A DNA stretch of 42,696 nucleotides from Megasphaera geminata F0357 (GTDB lineage Bacteria > Bacillota > Negativicutes > Veillonellales > Megasphaeraceae). The stretch lies in NCBI RefSeq assembly GCF_000239275.1, contig NZ_JH417588.1, positions 53,383 to 96,078 on the forward strand, in the 5' to 3' direction. The translations under genes were made by a program, and so were the position numbers. Of this stretch, positions 37,395 through 42,696 are shown one piece after another (the stretch's first letter is position 1; each line of letters opens with the position of its first letter). The notes under the pieces are model-generated. The model had not been told where the DNA came from and searched no databases. It saw nothing but the letters and a program-made list of their open reading frames with translations.

Positions 37395-38615
37395 CTACTT
37401 CAAGGTAACTTGATACCGATCGTCTTTCAATGTTTCCACAAGGCGCTCCACATGCTTTTCGTTTGCCGTCTCCAATTCGAGCGTCACGGCCGTATACCCA
37501 ATCCCTACACCGTGCTGGCTGCGCTCATGTATGACCGAGAGAATATTGGCACCCGAATCGGCCACAATAGAGAGCAATTTAACAAGTTCGCCCGGTTTAT
37601 CGGGAATAATGGTGCTGATATAAGCTTTACGCCATGTCTTGGTCAGCCCGCTGTTAATAATGCGTGTCATATTGTTGACATCAATATTGCCGCCGCTGAT
37701 AAGAGCGACCACGTTCTTATTGTGGATGCCGGAGATCTTACCGTTCATTAACGCGGCCACAGGTGAAGCGCCGGCGCCCTCGGCGACAGTCTTAACGCGT
37801 TCGATAAGCCATAAGATGGCTTCGGCTATTTCCCCTTCGTCAACCGTGACGATATCATCCACATAACGGCGGCAAATATCAAAGGTAAGCTCACCGGGCG
37901 TCTTGACAGCTATACCGTCAGCCAAGGTCGCCTTGCCGTTGCATGCGGCAATTTTGCCGTCTTTTACGGAACGCTGCATAGACGGCATATTGGCAGCCTG
38001 AACACCTATGATTTTTATCTTCGGATTGATTGATTTTGCCGCAACGGCTATACCGGAAATAAGGCCTCCGCCGCCGACGGGTACGACAATAACCTCCGTT
38101 TCAGGCAGCTGTTCCAACACTTCAAGGCCGACAGTCCCCTGCCCGGCCATGACATAAGGGTCGTTAAAGGGGTGAACGAATGTATAATCATGCTTTTCAG
38201 CCAGTTCAGCGGCTTTAGCCGCCGCTTCATCAAAGAAGTCGCCGTGAAGAACGACATCGGCGCCGTATCCTTTGGTAGCGGCAATTTTCATAAGCGGAGC
38301 ATGTTTCGGCATACAGACAGTCGACTTACAGCCGTAACTGCTCGCCGCCAAAGCCACTCCCTGGGCGTGATTTCCGGCGGAAGCCGCAATAACGCCTCTG
38401 TCCCGTTCTTCATCCGTCAAAGTCGCCACTTTATTATAAGCACCGCGAAGTTTGAAAGAACCCGTACGCTGGTGGTTTTCCAACTTCAAGTATACCCGGC
38501 AGTCCGCCGTCCTGCTGACCGAGTTCGTATAAGAAAGGCCCGTTTTCTGCGCTACTCCCTTCAATCGCTCCCGGGCTTCTTCTATCATTGGTAACGTTAT
38601 GCAATCTTGAGCCAT
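37395..38615 (-). CDS. ilvA: Threonine ammonia-lyase with C-terminal ACT-like domain
   Basis: The PLP enzyme converts threonine to 2-oxobutyrate and ammonia, for isoleucine synthesis or threonine fermentation. The 406 residues have the PLP lysine in TGSFKLRGAYN (Lys55), SAGNHAQGVALAA, and the phosphate loop VPVGGGGLISG. A short ACT domain fills the last ~75 residues (ISTIIPDKPGELVKLLSIV). The length matches the 400-residue TdcB-like/single-ACT class rather than the 500-residue biosynthetic form with two ACT modules. GGGAGG precedes ATG 38615. Confidence 0.93.
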   Translation of the reverse strand: MAQDCITLPMIEEARERLKGVAQKTGLSYTNSVSRTADCRVYLKLENHQRTGSFKLRGAYNKVATLTDEERDRGVIAASAGNHAQGVALAASSYGCKSTVCMPKHAPLMKIAATKGYGADVVLHGDFFDEAAAKAAELAEKHDYTFVHPFNDPYVMAGQGTVGLEVLEQLPETEVIVVPVGGGGLISGIAVAAKSINPKIKIIGVQAANMPSMQRSVKDGKIAACNGKATLADGIAVKTPGELTFDICRRYVDDIVTVDEGEIAEAILWLIERVKTVAEGAGASPVAALMNGKISGIHNKNVVALISGGNIDVNNMTRIINSGLTKTWRKAYISTIIPDKPGELVKLLSIVADSGANILSVIHERSQHGVGIGYTAVTLELETANEKHVERLVETLKDDRYQVTLK

Positions 38616-38687
38616 ACTGTATTCCTCCCTTATATCAGTTAAGTGATACGTTCAAACCGCCCGTCCGTGTTTCATTCCTGTAAGTTA

Positions 38688-38719
38688 ACTATACGTTTTA
38701 CATTGTCCATTGTCAATGG
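38688..38719 (-). promoter_or_regulatory. ilvA promoter with overlapping palindrome
   Basis: On the minus strand TTGACA (38716-38711) and TATAGT (38693-38688) are exactly 17 bases apart. A palindrome, CCATTG-T-CAATGG (38707-38719), covers the -35 box and could be a repressor site. Confidence 0.75.
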
Positions 38720-38865
38720 AACTGTTGCAACGCATTTACACCATACCGGATAATTTCTCGATATCACAACTTTTCAGATACACTATGCACATTATGTTTT
38801 CCGCGACTCTCTTTTCCGTTATTTCTCATTTGAACACATACATACTTATTATGTAAATACAAAAA

Positions 38866-38897
38866 ACCCGCAACAGTATACAAATACTGCTGCGGGT
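38866..38897 (-). terminator. Terminator of the bcd-etfB-etfA operon
   Basis: A 13-base stem with one mismatch (38866-38878 with 38885-38897) and a six-base loop is followed by a T run on the minus strand, 12 bases after etfA. Confidence 0.92.
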
Positions 38898-38909
38898 CCA
38901 GAAAACGGA

Positions 38910-39921
38910 TTACATTCCCTTTGCCGCTTTAATAGCTGCCGTCAGTTTCGGAACGATTTCAAAAGCGTCGCCTACGATGCCGAAGTCCGCTACCTGGAAG
39001 ATAGGAGCGTCTTCGTCCTTGTTGATGGCAATAACGCAGTCGGAACCGGACATTCCCGCCAAATGCTGAATAGCGCCGGAAATGCCGCAGGCAATGTAAA
39101 TCTTCGGGCCTACCGTTTTACCGGTCTGGCCTACCTGATGGAGAGCATCGATCCAGCCGGCATCAACAGCCGCACGAGAAGCGCCCACTGCACCGCCGAG
39201 AACGTCAGCCAGTTCTTTTAACATACCGTTAAAAGGATCTGCGCTGTTCATGCCGCGGCCGCCGGAAACGATAACGTCAGCTTCTTCAATCTTGACACCG
39301 CCGCCGCCGAGCTTGATAAGTTCGACAAATTTCGTGAGGAAATCTGCTTCCGTAAGGTCGACATGCATGTCGATAACTTCACCCTTTGCATTTGCATCGG
39401 CTTCCGGTTTCTTGAATACGTTCGGACGGACGGTACCCATTTGCGGACGGTTGTTGCGGCATACGATTTCAGCCATAATATTGCCGCCCAATGCGGGACG
39501 GGTCCAAACGATCGTCTTGCCGTCGTCATCAACAAAGAGATTCGTGCAGTCCGCAGTCAGCCCCGTCTGTAATGAGTTGGCAACGCGCGGGCCGAGGTCA
39601 CGGCCGATATTCGTTGCGCCCACAAGATACACGTTCGGTTTAACTTCATTGAAAAAATGTACCAATGCTTTTGTAAAAGCCGTTGTATTATAATGTTCAA
39701 ATTTCGGATCATCATAAACATATACTTTACGTGCGCCGTGTGCAATGAGTTCCTGAGCCAACGGTTTAACGTTGTGGCCGATAAGGACGGCGCCGATCTC
39801 GTCACCGATACCGTCAGCCAGCTGCTTTCTATGGGCCCAACAGTTCTAAAGATACGTTACGTAATTTGCCTTCAAATTCTTCAGCGATGACATATACGCC
39901 TTTGTATTCTGCCAAATCCAT
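38910..39921 (-). CDS. etfA: Electron transfer flavoprotein alpha subunit, frameshifted
   Basis: EtfA with EtfB carries electrons to or from acyl-CoA dehydrogenase and binds FAD. The N-terminal part starts MDLAEYKGVYVIAEEFEGK. The frame breaks at 39833-39838 (GGGCCC on the plus strand): LELLG should run into HRKQLADGIGDEIGAVLIGH, which needs one C fewer. The C-terminal FAD domain has VIVSGGRGMNSADPF, GASRAAVDAGWID, QVGQTGKTVGPKIYIACGIS and ADFGIVGDAFEIVPKL. The repaired protein has ~336 residues, as expected. ATG at 39921 has a GGAGGAA site. The indel is probably sequence error. Confidence 0.93.
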
Positions 39922-39939
39922 TTTCACGTTCCTCCTTGG

Positions 39940-40742
39940 TTATATAATCTTCTGTGCAGTTAATTTTTCCATCAAAATTGCAATGATGACGTTGGATCTT
40001 CTTCTTTGATAACAAGACCCTGCGTTCTCTGAGGCGGAGTGAAAATTTTACGAACCATCGTCGGCGAACCTTTCAAACCGATCTTGGTTTCGTCAACTTT
40101 AATATCGTCTGCAGACAGATGCGGAATTACAAGGTGTTTAGCTTTCATGGTACCGCGAATGGTCGGAAAACGGGGTTCGTTCAATTCTTTGACGGCCGTG
40201 ATCAATACGGGGAAATTAGCTTCCGTAACAATATAACCTTCTTCATTTTGCTGTTTTACACGAACGGTTTCACCTTCAACCGTAATTTCAGCGGCGTATG
40301 TAATCTGCGGAATGCCGAGTTCTGCAGCGATCTGCGGGCCGACCTGAGCCGTGTCGCCGTCGATAGCCTGTTTACCGCAAAGTATGATGTCGAATTTATC
40401 AACACCTTGTAATTCCGCCACTTTCTTTACAGCCTGTGCCAAACAATAACCTGTCGCCAACGTATCGGAACCGCCGTCCTTTCTATCTGTAAGGAGATAC
40501 GCATCATCGGCGCCCATAGCCAGCCCTTCACGCAAAACTTCATCAGCCTGCGGGGGGCCCATAGAAAGCAATGTTACACGTGCTCCCTGGTTGTCTTTCA
40601 ACTGAAGTGCCGCTTCAAGCGCGTTCTGGTCAAACGGATTGAATATATTAGGAACGCCGGCGCGAATGACCGTATGTTTTTCGGGATCAATCTTAACTTC
40701 CGCCGTGTCCGGAACCTGTTTGACACATACCAATATTTCCAT
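39940..40742 (-). CDS. etfB: Electron transfer flavoprotein beta subunit, frameshifted near the C-terminus
   Basis: EtfB pairs with EtfA; in M. elsdenii this complex is known to bifurcate electrons from NADH to crotonyl-CoA and a low-potential acceptor. The sequence shows MEILVCVKQVPDTAEVKID, NPFDQNALEAALQL, DTLATGYCLAQAVKK, and IRGTMKAKHLVIP. The plain frame stops at 39972 with EEDPTSSLQF. Adding one base near 39990-39996 gives EEDPNVIIAILMEKLTAQKII, a typical EtfB end, with a stop at 39940 just before etfA. The repaired length is ~267 residues. Probably sequence error. Confidence 0.92.
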
Positions 40743-40777
40743 ATTAAGTCTACCTCCTAAAGTAGTGTATTTATATC

Positions 40778-40811
40778 ACACGGGCCCGGCATAAATAGGC
40801 CGGACCCGTGT
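40778..40811 (-). promoter_or_regulatory. Strong stem-loop between bcd and etfB
   Basis: A 13-pair GC-rich stem (40778-40790 with 40799-40811, one G-U pair) closes an eight-base loop. No T run follows it, so it is not a standard terminator. It may protect the bcd mRNA 3' end or reduce read-through, raising Bcd relative to Etf. Confidence 0.7.
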
Positions 40812-40822
40812 CATAAACAAAT

Positions 40823-41962
40823 TTACCGTAAGATTGCGCCGGACACAACCATGCGCTGTACTTCATTAGTACCTTCGTAAATCTGAGTGATCTTGGCGTC
40901 ACGCATATGACGTGCAACAGGATATTCTTCGCTGTAACCGTAGCCGCCGAAAATCTGAACCGCCATCGTCGTAACTTCCATAGCAATATCGGAAGCAAAC
41001 ATCTTAGCCATAGCAGCATCGACAGAATAGGGCTTGCCTTCCTGTTTCTTCATAGCCGCTTTGTATACGAGGTGACGAGCCGCTTCGATCTTCGTTGCCA
41101 TGTCGGCAAGCATGAAGGAAATAGACTGGAATTTGCAGATAGGTTTGCCGAACTGAGCGCGCTGTTTCGAGTATTCAACAGCATCCGCCAAAGCCGCTTC
41201 GGCAATGCCGAGAGCCTGAGCGGCAACACCGATACGGCCGCCGTCCAACGTCATCATTGCAATTTTAAAGCCCTTACCTTCCTGTCCGAGGAGATTTTCC
41301 GCCGGAACTTTAACGTTCTGGAATACCAATTCCATCGTCTGGGAAGTATTTATGCCCATTTTATCTTCTTTTTTACCGAATGTAAAGCCTTCCATGCCCT
41401 TTTCAAGGATGAATGCGCTGATCCCCTTTGTACCCTGAGACTTATCGGTCATCGCGAAAACAATATAGACATCAGCCGCACCGCCGTTGGTAATGAAGAT
41501 TTTAGAACCGTTCAGAATATAATGATCCCCTTCTTTAGCCGCGACAGTTTGCTGTCCTGCCGCATCCGTCCCGGCATTAGGTTCGGTCAGGGCAAATGCG
41601 CCCAACATCGTGCCTTCACAGAGGGGTTTCAAATATTTCTCTTTCTGCGCATCCGTGCCGTATTCATAAATCGGGTTGGCACAGAGAGAAACATCGGCAG
41701 ACAGCGTGATGGATACGCCGGCATCATATTTTGCCAATTCTTCAACCGTCATAATATAGCTCAATATGTCGGCCCCCGCACCGCCGTACTCTTCGGGGAA
41801 ATACGTTCCCGCCAGACCCATTTCAAGCATTTCGGCTACGATAGCTTCGTCGTATTCATGTTTGTGGTCACGTTCCGTTACGGTCGGCAATAAGCGTTTT
41901 TCACCAAAATCCTTAGCCAGTTTCACAAACATCTGTTGGTCTTCAGTCATGTTGTAATCCAT
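40823..41962 (-). CDS. bcd: Short-chain acyl-CoA dehydrogenase (butyryl-CoA dehydrogenase)
   Basis: This 379-residue FAD enzyme interconverts crotonyl-CoA and butyryl-CoA with EtfAB as partner. It shows LTEPNAGTDAAGQQT, KIFITNGGAADVYIVFAMTD, GFKIAMMTLDGGRIGVAAQAL, QIFGGYGYSEEYPVARHMRD, and QIYEGTNEVQRM with the catalytic Glu. It strongly resembles the M. elsdenii enzyme from memory. ATG at 41962 (MDYNMTEDQ) follows AAAGGAG at good spacing; a GTG at 41974 is too close to that site. First gene of bcd-etfB-etfA. Confidence 0.94.
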   Translation of the reverse strand: MDYNMTEDQQMFVKLAKDFGEKRLLPTVTERDHKHEYDEAIVAEMLEMGLAGTYFPEEYGGAGADILSYIMTVEELAKYDAGVSITLSADVSLCANPIYEYGTDAQKEKYLKPLCEGTMLGAFALTEPNAGTDAAGQQTVAAKEGDHYILNGSKIFITNGGAADVYIVFAMTDKSQGTKGISAFILEKGMEGFTFGKKEDKMGINTSQTMELVFQNVKVPAENLLGQEGKGFKIAMMTLDGGRIGVAAQALGIAEAALADAVEYSKQRAQFGKPICKFQSISFMLADMATKIEAARHLVYKAAMKKQEGKPYSVDAAMAKMFASDIAMEVTTMAVQIFGGYGYSEEYPVARHMRDAKITQIYEGTNEVQRMVVSGAILR

Positions 41963-42089
41963 GTTTTGCCACACTCCTTTAATTTAATAAATAAAGCGAT
42001 ACACGGCATAAACAGCTACGCCATGTAATCACATACAAACTTCAATCATGAGGAAAAGAAATATTTACCCCCTTTTTTCCTTTATATAA

Positions 42090-42118
42090 ATTGTATAACT
42101 TTTCACATTATTAATCAA
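42090..42118 (-). promoter_or_regulatory. bcd promoter
   Basis: On the minus strand TTGATT (42118-42113) and TACAAT (42095-42090) are 17 bases apart, about 130 bases before the bcd ATG, leaving a long 5' leader. Confidence 0.65.
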
Positions 42119-42635
42119 TACTATTTTTATGTTTTACTTCTACTGTATCATGCATTTTTTCCATGGTCCTCACTACTAAAATTCATTTCTGTAATATTCA
42201 TTTTCTAAATATACTGTATTGTCGTTGTTACTTTTTGAACTTTTAATTCATATTCAAATTTTATTATACTTCATGGCCCTTTCCAAATATCTCATAAATG
42301 ATATTGCCATTTTGCGTACTGTCACAAGGAAAAGAGAAATATGTTCCGGACTCTCTATAAATCAGCTTTCTATATCTTCCCCTTTTCAGACTTCACGTAT
42401 CATTCTTCAATTTCATAACGCTGCCGTTCTTCTGTATCCAGGCGCCTACTGTTTGATGTTTGCAGTTTAAGTTCCATTCAGTACGTACTAAACGCCGCTC
42501 ATCATTCATGACCCAAGCAGTTTTTGATATCTAAAGTATTGCACTGCTGAAGCGTATTTACATCCCATATCATAGAATATCTTAATTTTAAAAGCACGGC
42601 ACTAAAACTTTATGATCTTCGAACAGTAGTCTATA

Positions 42636-42669
42636 AAAAAGGCTACACGTTTTTTCGTGTAACCTTTTT
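42636..42669. terminator. Bidirectional terminator near the right edge
   Basis: A 14-base stem with one mismatch (42636-42649 with 42656-42669) encloses a loop of six T. A and T runs lie on both sides. It probably ends a minus-strand gene whose stop codon is at about 42684-42682. Confidence 0.85.
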
Positions 42670-42681
42670 CTATAAAATTTA

Positions 42682-42696
42682 TTATTTACCTTGGAA
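42682..42696 (-). CDS. Possible C-terminal tail of a minus-strand gene (rest outside window)
   Basis: The last bases read Phe-Gln-Gly-Lys-stop on the minus strand, followed 12 bases later by a terminator stem. Only four codons are visible, so the product cannot be named. Confidence 0.3.
   Translation of the reverse strand, partial: FQGK

Larger units (their letters stand above)
41963..42681. other. AT-rich non-coding region upstream of bcd
   Basis: About 720 bases are much richer in A and T than the rest of the window and carry no convincing gene. The frame at 42219-42470 on the plus strand (83 residues) has no ribosome-binding site or recognisable domain. The region holds the bcd promoter and, at its right end, a terminator. 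The middle (about 42130-42630) is unexplained. Confidence 0.7.

Noticed and set aside
42219-42470. An 83-codon open frame on the plus strand
   Set aside because: No ribosome-binding site, no recognisable domain, and it lies in AT-rich DNA where chance frames are common.

Overview
The window reads as a chromosomal housekeeping segment of a diderm Firmicute of the class Negativicutes, most likely close to Megasphaera. Firmicute traits are a PolC-type replicase, a T-box leader on thrS, RbgA, SMC-FtsY, ComEA/ComEC and ThiM/ThiW. An RND efflux pump with a lipoprotein adaptor implies an outer membrane. The bcd-etfB-etfA cluster resembles the Megasphaera elsdenii butyryl-CoA dehydrogenase/electron-transfer flavoprotein system as I remember it. 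No tRNA, rRNA, CRISPR array, insertion sequence or prophage was seen.

Layout. 1-8 kb (minus strand): comEA-comEC-holA-vanW-like-polC, a tight run for DNA uptake, replication and the cell envelope; polC runs off the left edge. 8-14 kb (minus): potassium uptake, trkA followed by three different trkH-type membrane subunits. 13.9-19.5 kb: tag (minus), an M18 aminopeptidase (plus), an exported VWA protein and a TatA-type protein (minus), and nadE (plus). 19.5-24.4 kb (minus): tetR, membrane-fusion lipoprotein and RND pump. 24.5-31.6 kb (minus): DUF554-smc-ftsY-yhcH-like-thiM-thiW, almost without gaps. 31.7-32.7 kb (plus): a CorA-type transporter. 32.8-36.7 kb (minus): rbgA-rnhB, and thrS with its T-box leader. 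36.8-38.6 kb (minus): ilvA, then ridA, which clears the reactive enamine/imine products of IlvA. 38.9-42.1 kb (minus): bcd-etfB-etfA, preceded by about 0.7 kb of AT-rich non-coding DNA. The last 15 bases are probably the tail of another minus-strand gene.

Reading quality. At least seven genes are broken by single-base or small lesions: the vanW-like gene, comEC, nadE, smc, thrS, etfB and etfA. Several lie in runs of G or C and several hit genes that should be essential. Sequence error is the simplest explanation for most, and the coordinates given for these genes span the repaired reading. The exception that deserves attention is the vanW-like gene: its stop codon lies inside a 20-bp perfect inverted copy of its own ribosome-binding-site region, 287 bp away.

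The main biological oddities are a PolC without its internal proofreading exonuclease, a ComEC whose C-terminal metallo-beta-lactamase-like domain has lost the metal-binding motif, three tandem TrkH paralogues of which one has degenerate pore signatures, and the inverted repeat in the vanW-like gene. I did not find a clear new multi-gene defence or mobile system here.
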